NCBI GenBank assembly: GCA_029310945.1 | Contig: JARJFC010000010.1 | Span: 1-64,000 of the forward strand | From: Leptospira sp. 96542 | GTDB taxonomy: Bacteria; Spirochaetota; Leptospiria; Leptospirales; Leptospiraceae | Direction: 5' to 3' | DNA length: 64,000 nt | In this document: positions 52,983 through 61,909 of the stretch, in pieces | Position numbering within the stretch: position 1 is the stretch's first letter | Layout: the number at the start of each line of letters is the position of its first letter | Position numbers and translations under genes: made by a program | Notes under the pieces: model-generated | The model's input: the letters and a program-made list of their open reading frames with translations, nothing else | The model's database searches: none | What the model was told of the DNA's origin: nothing

Positions 52983-53861
52983 CTATCCTTGTTCGATCAA
53001 ACTTCCAATCCCTTGGTTTGTTAAAATTTCAATGAGAACGGAATGGGGGACTCGTCCATCAATGATATGGGCTCGTTTGACCCCAGAATCGATTGCACCC
53101 AAACAACACTCTACTTTTGGTATCATGCCACCAGAGATCTGTCCAGTTTTAATATAGTTTCGAATTTCGGCTTTTTTGAGTCCTGTTGCCAGTTTATCAT
53201 CAATGAGAATGCCTGGTGTGTCTGTGAGGAGGATGAGTTTGTCTGCATGCAATGCCTTTGCAATGGCACCGGCCATGGTATCTGCATTGATGTTTAAGGT
53301 TTGGCCTTCTTTCGAAACGGCCACTGGGGATATGATGGGGATAAACCCTTCCTTTTGCAAAGTGTAAAGGATGTTTGGATCCACTTCCGTAATCTCACCC
53401 ACAAGCCCAAGGTCAATTTTTTGTTTGGATCCGTCTTCTGTTTCCACTTCCATGAGGTATGTTTCGGCAAAGGCGAGCCCACCGTCTTTACCCGAAAGAC
53501 CCACTGGTTTTCCGCCCTTTTCTTGGATGAGGGATACAATCTCTTTATTGACCTTACCTGTGAGAACCATCTCCACAACTTCCATAGTGGCTTTGTCTGT
53601 GACCCGGTGTCCTCGGATGAATTGGGTGTTCAGACCCAATGATTTGATGAGGGAGTTGATCTCAGGCCCGCCACCATGCACCACAACGGGATTGATGCCT
53701 AAATATTTGAGCAGTACAATGTCTTCGGCAAAGGAGGCCTTGAGATCCTCTTCCACCATGGCCGCACCACCGTATTTGATCACAATGGTTTTGCCAGAAT
53801 ACTTAATTAAGTAAGGCAGGGCTTCTAAGATATGATTGATTTTTTCTAATTGGTGGGTCAT
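52983..53861 (-). CDS. argB: acetylglutamate kinase
   Basis: 292 aa from the ATG at 53861, which has TGAGGA 5 bases upstream; the ATG at 53873 would add four residues. Motifs: '[11 protein letters not shown]' (phosphate-binding Lys/Gly), '[14 protein letters not shown]', '[19 protein letters not shown]', '[15 protein letters not shown]' and '[10 protein letters not shown]', '[15 protein letters not shown]'. It performs the second step of arginine biosynthesis. Divergent from the Nit gene at 53876. The following genes on the minus strand are the phosphatase and the coiled-coil protein, with small gaps. Confidence 0.96.
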   Translation of the reverse strand: MTHQLEKINHILEALPYLIKYSGKTIVIKYGGAAMVEEDLKASFAEDIVLLKYLGINPVVVHGGGPEINSLIKSLGLNTQFIRGHRVTDKATMEVVEMVLTGKVNKEIVSLIQEKGGKPVGLSGKDGGLAFAETYLMEVETEDGSKQKIDLGLVGEITEVDPNILYTLQKEGFIPIISPVAVSKEGQTLNINADTMAGAIAKALHADKLILLTDTPGILIDDKLATGLKKAEIRNYIKTGQISGGMIPKVECCLGAIDSGVKRAHIIDGRVPHSVLIEILTNQGIGSLIEQG

Positions 53862-53875
53862 AAAAGTCCTCATTT

Positions 53876-54694
53876 ATGATAATGAAATATAAAGCCGCTG
53901 CAGTGCAAGTCACAAGTACAGCAAGAGTTGCAAATAACCTAACCAAGTGTAGGCAGATCATAGAAGAGGCGACCCAAGCGGGAGCCAAACTCATTGGCCT
54001 TCCTGAAAACTTTTCTTTTATGGGCAGTGAAGACGAGAAAAAAAATCTTTTGGGTCAAATCGAAGAAGAAACCGTCGATTTTTTGCGGTCCACTGCAATT
54101 GACCTTGGCATCTATCTTTTGGGAGGAGGGTTCGCCACAAAAGCAACAAATGGCAAAGTATTTAATACCGCAGCACTCTATGACCCGAGTGGATCGGAAA
54201 TCTTTCGGTACCACAAAGCCCATTTATTTGATGCCACTGTGGGGGACGGGTTCCAATACAAAGAATCAAGGCTCACCGATTCGGGAGGAGTGTTCCCCAC
54301 GCCAACGAGTACAGAAATGGGAAGGTTAGCATCCGCCATTTGTTATGACATCCGGTTTCCTGAGCTCTTTCGTTCCCTATCGAAAGTTGGTTGTGATCTT
54401 TGTTTTTTACCAGCAGCTTTTACAGTACCCACGGGCATTGCCCATTGGGAGGTGCTACTGAGAGCCCGTGCGATCGAAAATTTGATGTATGTAATTGCAC
54501 CCGCACAAACGGGAACCCACGATGTTCACGGAAAACGAAAAACATATGGGCATGCTCTCATCGTATCTCCATGGGGCGAGGTGTTAGCCGACGCAGGAAC
54601 AGAGCCTGGTTTTGCCATTGCCGAAATCAACTTAGAAGAAGTGGTAACAAAACGGAAAACCCTGCCCAGTTTGGAGCATAGGTTGTTCGTTTGA
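53876..54694 (+). CDS. Nit-type carbon-nitrogen hydrolase (deaminated glutathione amidase-like)
   Basis: 272 aa. The nitrilase triad is visible: Glu in 'LIGLPENFSFMG', Lys in 'RYHKAHLFDATV', Cys in 'ASAICYDIRFPEL'. The C-terminal 'GKRKTYGHALIVSPWGEV' is the Nit1/Nit2 ending. Family knowledge: Nit1-like enzymes hydrolyse deaminated glutathione, a by-product of transaminases, while Nit2-like enzymes act on alpha-ketoglutaramate. Start at 53876 or 53882 (both ATG) is equally acceptable. Shares its promoter region with the divergent argB. Confidence 0.9.
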   Translation: MIMKYKAAAVQVTSTARVANNLTKCRQIIEEATQAGAKLIGLPENFSFMGSEDEKKNLLGQIEEETVDFLRSTAIDLGIYLLGGGFATKATNGKVFNTAALYDPSGSEIFRYHKAHLFDATVGDGFQYKESRLTDSGGVFPTPTSTEMGRLASAICYDIRFPELFRSLSKVGCDLCFLPAAFTVPTGIAHWEVLLRARAIENLMYVIAPAQTGTHDVHGKRKTYGHALIVSPWGEVLADAGTEPGFAIAEINLEEVVTKRKTLPSLEHRLFV

Positions 54695-54702
54695 AATAAT
54701 GT

Positions 54703-55596
54703 TTAAAAAAAACTTCGTTTGCCCTTAGATTGTTTTTTCATTTTTAAAAAATCTCGCATCACCTTTTCTGCGGCCAAACGTTTTTCCATGTGTACAAAAT
54801 GCCCGCACTCAGAAAAAAGTACAGCTTTGACATGGGGTGTGGTTCGTTCCAGTTCCATCACATCCTTCCCTGGAATGACGGGGTCTTCCTCTCCACGCAT
54901 CATAAGGATAGGAACTTGGTTTCCAAAAAGAATGGGACGGATATCTGTTCTATCCAACATTTCAAGAACCATAAGCACATTCCTTGGGTTCAGCGACTCA
55001 AACTGAGGGTTATAAACTTTCAAAAAATCTTGGATCTCTTGCCTTTGGTGAAATTCGCGGGCATTATAAACTCCATACGAAAACCCAATTTGTAAGGCTT
55101 TGGGCAATGACCTTCCCAATTTAAAACCCAGGTCAAAGATTCCACCTAGGTTTGTCCTAAGGCCAATGACTCCTAGTTTTAAGGGGTGGCGTACGGGTCC
55201 ATGTACAAAGGGTGCAATGGAAATCACTTGTTTGATCCTTTGTGGAAATAGGGACGCAATGGCTAGCACCGCCATACCCCCTGTGGAATGGCCAACAAGG
55301 GTAAGGTCTTTTTCTCCTGCACTCGCCCAAATGGCATTTGCTTGTGCTTCTAAAAAGTCTTGGAGGCCGAGCCCCTTTTTTTGATCGATGATTTCTGCGG
55401 GGTAATGCCCCACAAGGTCAAGTTCGATCACATCCCCAAACTTCCTAAAAAAAGGAATGTTTAAATTCCAATACCCAGCAGCTGAACACCAACCCCCAAT
55501 GAGAACAATTGTTTCTTTGGACTTGGGATTTAAACTTAGGTGTTTGGTGTAAGTGATACGATGGTTTTTCCAGTGGTAGGTTTGCCTTTCTGACAT
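54703..55596 (-). CDS. alpha/beta-fold hydrolase
   Basis: 297 aa. Oxyanion region 'TIVLIGGWCSAAGYWN', nucleophile elbow 'LVGHSTGGMAV' with Ser, an Asp in 'RGEEDPVIPG', and a late His in 'FSECGHFVHMEKR' complete the triad. A basic Lys-rich C-terminus ('KKQSKGKRSFF') follows. It belongs with esterase/BioH-like hydrolases but cannot be tied to a substrate. It follows alr by 12 bases on the same strand. Confidence 0.9.
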   Translation of the reverse strand: MSERQTYHWKNHRITYTKHLSLNPKSKETIVLIGGWCSAAGYWNLNIPFFRKFGDVIELDLVGHYPAEIIDQKKGLGLQDFLEAQANAIWASAGEKDLTLVGHSTGGMAVLAIASLFPQRIKQVISIAPFVHGPVRHPLKLGVIGLRTNLGGIFDLGFKLGRSLPKALQIGFSYGVYNAREFHQRQEIQDFLKVYNPQFESLNPRNVLMVLEMLDRTDIRPILFGNQVPILMMRGEEDPVIPGKDVMELERTTPHVKAVLFSECGHFVHMEKRLAAEKVMRDFLKMKKQSKGKRSFF

Positions 55597-55608
55597 TCTA
55601 AAAATCCT

Positions 55609-56748
55609 CTAATCCACAATGACTCTTGGGAAAGAATCTAAAATTTTTGTGACAACTTCATAATTGATGGTACCAGTCCAAGTGGCATGGTCGTCTGCTG
55701 TTACCGTTTCTTCGCCTGATTTCCCTATGATGATGACATCATCCCCAATCTTAGTTTCAGGGATGTTCGTGATATCGAGCATGGTCATATTCATACAGAT
55801 CCGACCTAAAATTTTTGCCCTTTCTCCAGCAACCAACATATAACCACTGTTTGAAAGTTTTCGATTCAGTCCTTCGTAGTATCCAACTGGTACAACCGCA
55901 AGTTTGGTTGGGTGTGTGGTTTTGTATGTGGAGCCGTAACCCACAAAACTACCCTGGGGTAGTTCTTGGATGTGTTGGATTTTTGTTTTCCAGGTGAGGG
56001 CTGGTTTTAAACTACCCACTTCTTTCTTCATGAGAGATAACGAAAGTTTGGTTTCAAGACTCGGCCAAAGTCCGTAAAGGGAAATCCCCACACGAACCAA
56101 ATCCATCCTTGCTTCGGCAAATAACATAGCACTGGCAGAGGAGGCGCAGTGGCAAACGAGGTCGATAAACCCGTGTTTTTCGAACTGGTGGATGACCTTC
56201 TGAAACCGTTCCAATTGTAACATGGAATGGCTATGTTCGGTAAAATCTTCTGTGCTTGCAAAATGTGTGGCAATGCCATTCAATGGAAGTTTTTTTGCGA
56301 AGATCTCTTTGGCTACGAGTTCTGCATCCTCATACGAAATTCCCAATCGACTCATACCTGTATTGACCTTGAGGTGGAGTTTGGGTGTGGGAGATAATTT
56401 TGATAAAATTTCTAATTCCTCTATCCGGCTCACCAAAATCCAAAAATTTTCATCCGATAAACTGGAGGCAACGGTTTCGAGGGAAGGGATACTCCCCATG
56501 ATGAGGATGATGGTTTTGGGAAAGGCCACTCTCAGTCGTTTTGCCTCTTCGACCGAATTGACAGCCAAGAGGTCAGCCCCTGCACCCAGAGCCATGGTTG
56601 CTGTTTCGATGAGACCATGACCGTACGCATTGGATTTCACTACGGCAGTGAATTTGGATTTCGGCCCGATCAATTTTCGGAAGAGGGCAATGTTGTGGCT
56701 AATGGCGGATCGAGATAGGTAAACCGTAGAGGAAGACACGAGTCCCAT
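55609..56748 (-). CDS. alr: alanine racemase
   Basis: 379 aa. The PLP lysine is in 'FTAVVKSNAYGHGLIE'. Other motifs are 'LHLKVNTGMSRLG', 'VRVGISLYGLWPS', the catalytic Tyr in 'FVGYGSTYKTT', and 'ILGRICMNMTMLDI'. It converts L- to D-alanine for peptidoglycan. It is followed on the same strand by the alpha/beta hydrolase. Confidence 0.96.
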   Translation of the reverse strand: MGLVSSSTVYLSRSAISHNIALFRKLIGPKSKFTAVVKSNAYGHGLIETATMALGAGADLLAVNSVEEAKRLRVAFPKTIILIMGSIPSLETVASSLSDENFWILVSRIEELEILSKLSPTPKLHLKVNTGMSRLGISYEDAELVAKEIFAKKLPLNGIATHFASTEDFTEHSHSMLQLERFQKVIHQFEKHGFIDLVCHCASSASAMLFAEARMDLVRVGISLYGLWPSLETKLSLSLMKKEVGSLKPALTWKTKIQHIQELPQGSFVGYGSTYKTTHPTKLAVVPVGYYEGLNRKLSNSGYMLVAGERAKILGRICMNMTMLDITNIPETKIGDDVIIIGKSGEETVTADDHATWTGTINYEVVTKILDSFPRVIVD

Positions 56749-56795
56749 TTTTTTTTACTTTTCTCTTCTGTCGCTCCGGATATTTCTTATTTTGA

Positions 56796-57995
56796 ATGAC
56801 CCGATCTGAATTTGAAATGCCGAATTTTCCGACCTTTGCCAATTGGGATGGAATTTCCCGATTCTTCCCTGTCCAAAATGATTCCGTTTGGTTGAACTAT
56901 TGTGGGACAACTCCTGTGTCCACTTACACCATCGATGTTCTCAAACTCTATCTGGATGAGTATGCGAAACATGGAATTTTTTCGCCAAATTTTTCCGAAC
57001 CCGTGATCAAATCTGAGATCCGAAAATACATTGCTAAAATTTTGAATGTGACCCCAGAAGAAATCGGTATCGTTCACAACACAAGTGAAGGGATGAATTT
57101 GTATTCCCACAGTATCCAAATCCCTGGGAACAAACGGATCCTCATTTTGGAAAATGAATACCCGAGCAATGTTTACCCTTGGGAACATTGGACAAAAAAA
57201 AATGTGACTTTGGATTTTGTATCCATTGGGAAGTCACCATCAGATTTTTTGACCAACCTCGAAACCGAATGCAAAAAGGGAGATGTCCACCTCGTTAGCA
57301 TATCGCCTGTTCACTGGTGTACGGGAATGGTTTTGGATATGGAAAAAGTTTCTGGAATCTGTCAAACTTATAATGTTCGATTGGTTGTGGATGGAAGCCA
57401 GGCTGTCGGGCATACCAAACTTGACTTCCAAAAAACCAAAGTGGATTTTTGTGCTTTCGCCGCTTGGAAATGGTTACTTGGTCCCCTCGGTCTTGGAGTC
57501 ATCTATATAGCAAAAGAAAATTCTAAAAATTTCCAATTGGTTTTTAAAGGCCAAGCCAGTGTTGTGAACGATTCGAGTTATTTCCCCTACCGAGACGAAT
57601 GGAAATCTCCTGCAGACCAATTCGAACAAAGTACATCCAATTTTAACGATTGGATTTATTTTTATGCATCTTTGCGAATGTTGGACAGCCTTGGTTTCGA
57701 CCGGGTAAGAGAACGGATTTATGAGATAGCGGAACTTATGCGAAATATGCTACACTCCCTAGGATTCACTCTCGAAAACGATGGTTATGCGAATATCAAA
57801 ACTGGAATACTTGCCATCACTGGTCACAAAGATCCTACTCAGTTTCGACCAGAAGAGATCCAATCGTTTTTGAAAAAGAAAAAAATCATCACCGCTGTGC
57901 GTTTGGGGAGGTTACGAATGGCACCACATATTGCAATCGAACCCGTCCATGTTGAAAAAATCAAATTGGCATTGGAAGAATTTCTTAACCAATGA
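56796..57995 (+). CDS. class V aminotransferase (cysteine desulfurase-like fold)
   Basis: 399 aa PLP enzyme. 'YCGTTPVSTYTIDVLKLYLD' at the N-terminus, 'IVHNTSEGMNLYSHSI' (phosphate binding), 'RLVVDGSQAVGHTKLDF' with the PLP Asp/Gln, and the Schiff-base Lys in 'FCAFAAWKWLLGPLGLGV'. No cysteine-desulfurase active Cys loop is apparent, so a transaminase, lyase or epimerase role is likelier. The C-terminal 4 bases overlap the bile-acid symporter-type gene. Confidence 0.87.
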   Translation: MTRSEFEMPNFPTFANWDGISRFFPVQNDSVWLNYCGTTPVSTYTIDVLKLYLDEYAKHGIFSPNFSEPVIKSEIRKYIAKILNVTPEEIGIVHNTSEGMNLYSHSIQIPGNKRILILENEYPSNVYPWEHWTKKNVTLDFVSIGKSPSDFLTNLETECKKGDVHLVSISPVHWCTGMVLDMEKVSGICQTYNVRLVVDGSQAVGHTKLDFQKTKVDFCAFAAWKWLLGPLGLGVIYIAKENSKNFQLVFKGQASVVNDSSYFPYRDEWKSPADQFEQSTSNFNDWIYFYASLRMLDSLGFDRVRERIYEIAELMRNMLHSLGFTLENDGYANIKTGILAITGHKDPTQFRPEEIQSFLKKKKIITAVRLGRLRMAPHIAIEPVHVEKIKLALEEFLNQ

Positions 57996-58933
57996 AACAT
58001 TTTTTTGAAGGAGTGGTCAAAGCCTTCCCACTCGTACTTTTGTTTTTTTCTGGGTTTGGTTTTTTGTTTCCAGAATGGATTGTTTGGTTCAAAGGCAATT
58101 GGATCACTTATAGTTTGGGTGGGATCATGCTTGGTATGGGACTTAGTTTGGATGCCCGTGATTTTGTTCTTATCCTCAAGCAACCAAAACAAGTGTTTGT
58201 TGGTGTGTTATTACAATACACTGTCATGCCGACTCTCGGTTACTCACTTGCCTATCTTTTCCAATTGCCAGATGCATTCGCCATCGGTCTTATCCTTGTT
58301 TCTTGTTGTCCAGGGGGAACCGCATCCAATGTGATTGCTTATTTGGCCAAGGCAGATGTCCCACTCAGTGTTACTCTCACCTCAGTATCCACTTTGGTTG
58401 CGATTTTTTTGACCCCACTTTTTGTTGGCGTTCTTGTCGGGAGTCGGCTTGAGGTGGACAGGTGGGGGCTTGTACTCACAACCTTCCAAGTCATCCTCCT
58501 TCCGATTTCTCTAGGCCTTGTTTTGAAATCGTATCTCCCAAAATTCACAAAACGGGCTTTGGACATCGCTCCTGTGGTTTCGGTCTTACTCATCGCAATG
58601 ATTGTTTCCTCCATCATTGCGAGCGGAAAGGAAAGTATATTGCACGCAAGTCCTCGGATATTTTTATCTGTCGTTTTTCTCCATATTTTTGGATTTTTAC
58701 TTGGGGGGATCCTCAGTTTTGTTTTGTTTCGGAATTTGGACAGAGCCAAAACCATCTCCATCGAAGTGGGGATGCAGAATTCTGGGCTTGGTGCAGTACT
58801 GGCACGGGCACATTTTTTGGACCCAAATACGGCCATACCGAGTGCCTTATCGAGCCTCACCCATTCCCTCATTGGGAGTCTTTTTGCTGCCTATTTCCGA
58901 CACCGTTCAGAAAAGTTGCCTACTAATTCTTGA
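57992..58933 (+). CDS. bile acid:sodium symporter (BASS) family transporter
   Basis: 313 aa with about nine membrane helices. BASS landmarks: 'LGGIMLGMGLSLDARDFVLI', 'VGVLLQYTVMPTLGYSLAYL', 'ILVSCCPGGTASNVIAYLAK' (the conserved ProGly-Thr-Ser-Asn crossing motif), and 'SIEVGMQNSGLGAVLA'. Other BASS proteins carry pyruvate, pantoate or other organic anions with Na+. Overlap with the upstream aminotransferase (ATGA) suggests the two handle related metabolites. Confidence 0.92.
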   Translation: MKHFFEGVVKAFPLVLLFFSGFGFLFPEWIVWFKGNWITYSLGGIMLGMGLSLDARDFVLILKQPKQVFVGVLLQYTVMPTLGYSLAYLFQLPDAFAIGLILVSCCPGGTASNVIAYLAKADVPLSVTLTSVSTLVAIFLTPLFVGVLVGSRLEVDRWGLVLTTFQVILLPISLGLVLKSYLPKFTKRALDIAPVVSVLLIAMIVSSIIASGKESILHASPRIFLSVVFLHIFGFLLGGILSFVLFRNLDRAKTISIEVGMQNSGLGAVLARAHFLDPNTAIPSALSSLTHSLIGSLFAAYFRHRSEKLPTNS

Positions 58934-58967
58934 CTATATTGGGGGTCGGTACGTCATGGCATAAATT

Positions 58968-59129
58968 ATGAGAGAAGTCATAAAACTTACATGCGTCCCT
59001 TGTGCTATCCCTGGGCGATCCAATTACTTTCAGACTAAGAACAAAAAGACTAAGTCCGAGAAACTTGTGACTAAAAAATATTGCAAATATTGCAAATCAC
59101 ATACCGATCACAAGGAATCGAAAGTCTAA
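58968..59129 (+). CDS. rpmG: 50S ribosomal protein L33
   Basis: 53 aa. 'MREVIKLTCVPC' at the N-terminus, 'NYFQTKNKKTKSEKL', 'KKYCKYCKSHTDHKE'. The four zinc-binding Cys are present in two CxxC pairs, but the loop after the first pair carries extra residues ('CAIPGRSNYF') compared with the usual 'C..RNY'. It sits 8 bases before the DksA-like gene. Confidence 0.92.
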   Translation: MREVIKLTCVPCAIPGRSNYFQTKNKKTKSEKLVTKKYCKYCKSHTDHKESKV

Positions 59130-59137
59130 GGAATACG

Positions 59138-59599
59138 ATGGCGAAACCAGCTGCAAAATCCTCCGAAAAGGGAGTGGATAAAAAGTTCATTGAAGAGGTG
59201 AAAGCCCTCTTACAAGAGAAAAAAGAATCCCTCCTCATCAAACTCAATCAATGGGAAGACACAAGCTCTCCTTCAGGTTTGAAAGAAATGGGGGACATTG
59301 CGGACATTGCATCCGAGCTCAATTCGGAAGCTTTGACATCGGTTCTGACAGAAAACGAAATCGAAACCCTGAAAGAAATCGAGCTTGCACTCGAAAAAAT
59401 CGACAATGGCACTTATGGTATCTGCGAAGGTACAAAAAAGAAAATCCCTGTGGCTCGCTTGAAAGCCCTTCCATGGACAAGGTTTACTGTGGAATACGCA
59501 GAACAAATGGCGAAGAGCCGCAACCGTGCTGGTGGTTATCGGATGGATTCCCTTTCTGCTTACCCAACCACAAATATGGACATGGACTCGCTCGATTAG
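59138..59599 (+). CDS. DksA/TraR-family protein with lost zinc-finger cysteines
   Basis: 153 aa from ATG 59138 (AAGGAA upstream). The N-terminal part is a coiled-coil hairpin as in DksA ('EVKALLQEKKESLLIKLNQW'), containing 'EMGDIADIASELNSEALTSV' with the acidic tip. The C-terminal finger region reads 'NGTYGICEGTKKKIPVARLK' and 'RFTVEYAEQMAKS': only one of the four canonical Cys remains. Zinc-free DksA2-like proteins keep function in other bacteria. Predicted to enter the RNA polymerase secondary channel and modulate transcription. The downstream tail after residue 135 is Ser/Tyr/Asp-rich. Confidence 0.85.
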   Translation: MAKPAAKSSEKGVDKKFIEEVKALLQEKKESLLIKLNQWEDTSSPSGLKEMGDIADIASELNSEALTSVLTENEIETLKEIELALEKIDNGTYGICEGTKKKIPVARLKALPWTRFTVEYAEQMAKSRNRAGGYRMDSLSAYPTTNMDMDSLD

Positions 59600-59738
59600 G
59601 GGCAAGTCTGCTTCCCTTCTTCACCGATTTCCAAAGTTTACAACCGGCTGTCATTGCCCTATGCAAGTTCTTTAATTTGTTCGGCATATCAAAAAAACCG
59701 TTTGATCCTTCCATCCCAAAACTAAACTGACTCCCATT

Positions 59739-61808
59739 GTGAGTTTTCTGAAGCGTTTCCGCGCCCTCCCTTACATCGATCTTTTTTTCTTTATACCCTT
59801 AACATTCCTATTCTACACCTTACACCGTTATGCGGAGCCAGTCCCTGGCTCGTTATTTTATCCAGGTTTTTTCCTCCAATTTTTTTTGGGTTTTGTACCC
59901 CAACTCTACCAAAGAAAATGGGGGAGGATTTTAACGGCGACCGCAGCTCTTGTTACGGTTCGGATTTCGGCCTTCACTGGTTTGGAGAGCCTGGGCTCCT
60001 ACCAATTGGTCGGTCTCTTTATGGGTTCCGTCCTTGGCATTTGGACAAGGGAAACCATTCTCGTCCTCCTCGGACGGGGTGAGATGGCACTCCCCAAACA
60101 ATCCGACCATCTCCTTGTGGATTGGATGATCCGGAATCCGACGGGGAAGGCAATCCAATCCATCCCGTATTCAAATCTATTTGGGCTCCTTTGTTTTCTC
60201 CTTTTCCTTTTGGTCTTGAGCTTTTTGAAGTTACAGGGTTTTGGTCTCCTCCAAGGTCTTGGGTTCCAGGAATCGATGTATTTTGGAACCCTCTCATCGA
60301 GAGAAGCATTTGGGTTCGTTTCTAAAATTCTGGTTTCACTCGGTTTTGTGGTTTTGTATTTTTTTTCGGAAGAAAGGAATCTTCCGACTCCTTCTAAAGA
60401 CAGTTTACTCGAACAATTGCGGTTTGGAATTTTGGTAGGGCTCACAATCAACATACTCGTGTTTGTTTCTCAATCCATTTGGGGGGTACGGTTTTTTGGA
60501 ATTGGAACGGGAGAAAGTTTAGTCCTTGGGAGAAGTTCAGGGTTTTTTACCGATTCAGGATCGAGTTCTTGGATTTTACCTGTTCTCAGTTTACTGTTCA
60601 TCGGGAAATGGGTTGGATTGTATCGCAAAACAAAGGAAAGGTTTCTACTTCTCCTCGTGTTTTCACTCATTTGTTTGGTGAGTTTTCTTGGTTTTACACA
60701 AGGGAAAGCGTTTTGGTTGGTTTGGGTGGTTCCGATTTGGATAGGTATCATTCATATAACAACAGATATTTTTATTCCTACAGGGTGGAAAAAACAAACC
60801 ACAAGGATTGGGTTGTACATTCTTTCTCCCATTTCCTTTTGGGCGATTTTTTATGGCATTTCACTTTTGACATTTGATGTATCTCTCGTGGTGCTCGCTA
60901 AACGTATGATAGGTGCCGTTTCCGTTTGGAAACACGGTTTATTCCAAACACTAATTTCCTTGGATTTGACTCGTGCTGAATTGATACAAATCGGTTGGGA
61001 GGGTTTTTTGAAACACCCTTGGGTTGGGAATGGAATTGCTTCCTTTCCATTAGAAATTTTGGATCCAAACCGAATTGGCACCAAACTTACTCTCAAGTTC
61101 GTAGATTTTCCACCCAATTTTTTTCTCTTCCTCCTCCACGATTTAGGAATTTTAGGAAGTTTGATTTTTGTCTTTTTAATATCGATTTTGGTTTGGGAGA
61201 GACAAACTGGTTCGCAAATTTTGCTTCTTTTACTGCCATTTTTATTTGGGGTGCAAATCCAACATGCGGAGGGGGCTTTTGTTTTCGCCTATCTTTTGTT
61301 ATTTCCTGAACGAGGTGTAGGTCTTTCTTTCAGTTTTGAAAAATACCGCAGAACCATTTGGTTTTCTCCTTTGTTACTCATTCTATTCATCGGGTTGCCT
61401 ATTAATTTTGTACTTTTTTCTTCTCAAAATTATATAACCCAAGGTGTGGGAGCCGATTTCCGAAAATCTGAACTTGGAGAATACCAACTAGGGGCAAGCT
61501 TTCCTGCAACGGCTGGTTCACAGTTTCACGAATTCCATGGAACCATTTGGGAATGGAAATTAGGGACGGTAGGGACTGGGAATTTCACTCTGTTTACAGA
61601 AGGTAAAAACAACCAATTGGAATTTCATTTTTACAATGTAGACCACAAACTCATACAAAAGGTTTTGTGCAAAGAAACTGGATCAGGTTATGTTTGGAAC
61701 GGGGCAATTCCAGGAGGTGCGGCCTATGTGAGATTGACAGCTAAAAAAAGGATCCAAGCTAAAATACCAAAATCTCATTTTGATAGTGCCAATCGTTTGT
61801 TACTGTGA
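59739..61808 (+). CDS. multi-pass membrane protein, O-antigen-ligase-like
   Basis: 689 aa. Twelve or more hydrophobic segments span the first ~560 residues, and the last ~125 residues form a globular beta-rich domain ('GNFTLFTEGKNNQLEFHFYN'). In the central part, 'GWEGFLKHPWVGNGIASFPL' is the Wzy/WaaL-type 'hPl.G.G...F' motif that marks O-antigen ligases and polymerases. The start is GTG 59739. No neighbouring glycosyltransferases. Predicted role is transfer or polymerisation of surface polysaccharide at the periplasmic face; confidence in the exact role is moderate. Confidence 0.75.
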   Translation: MSFLKRFRALPYIDLFFFIPLTFLFYTLHRYAEPVPGSLFYPGFFLQFFLGFVPQLYQRKWGRILTATAALVTVRISAFTGLESLGSYQLVGLFMGSVLGIWTRETILVLLGRGEMALPKQSDHLLVDWMIRNPTGKAIQSIPYSNLFGLLCFLLFLLVLSFLKLQGFGLLQGLGFQESMYFGTLSSREAFGFVSKILVSLGFVVLYFFSEERNLPTPSKDSLLEQLRFGILVGLTINILVFVSQSIWGVRFFGIGTGESLVLGRSSGFFTDSGSSSWILPVLSLLFIGKWVGLYRKTKERFLLLLVFSLICLVSFLGFTQGKAFWLVWVVPIWIGIIHITTDIFIPTGWKKQTTRIGLYILSPISFWAIFYGISLLTFDVSLVVLAKRMIGAVSVWKHGLFQTLISLDLTRAELIQIGWEGFLKHPWVGNGIASFPLEILDPNRIGTKLTLKFVDFPPNFFLFLLHDLGILGSLIFVFLISILVWERQTGSQILLLLLPFLFGVQIQHAEGAFVFAYLLLFPERGVGLSFSFEKYRRTIWFSPLLLILFIGLPINFVLFSSQNYITQGVGADFRKSELGEYQLGASFPATAGSQFHEFHGTIWEWKLGTVGTGNFTLFTEGKNNQLEFHFYNVDHKLIQKVLCKETGSGYVWNGAIPGGAAYVRLTAKKRIQAKIPKSHFDSANRLLL

Positions 61809-61909
61809 AGGTTTTTACTCGATCCCATAATAAAAATGGATACAAAACATGGAAATCGGAATCGTTTTGCTGACTGACTACTGACTGAAGTGTTTACAAA
61901 GATACTTTT

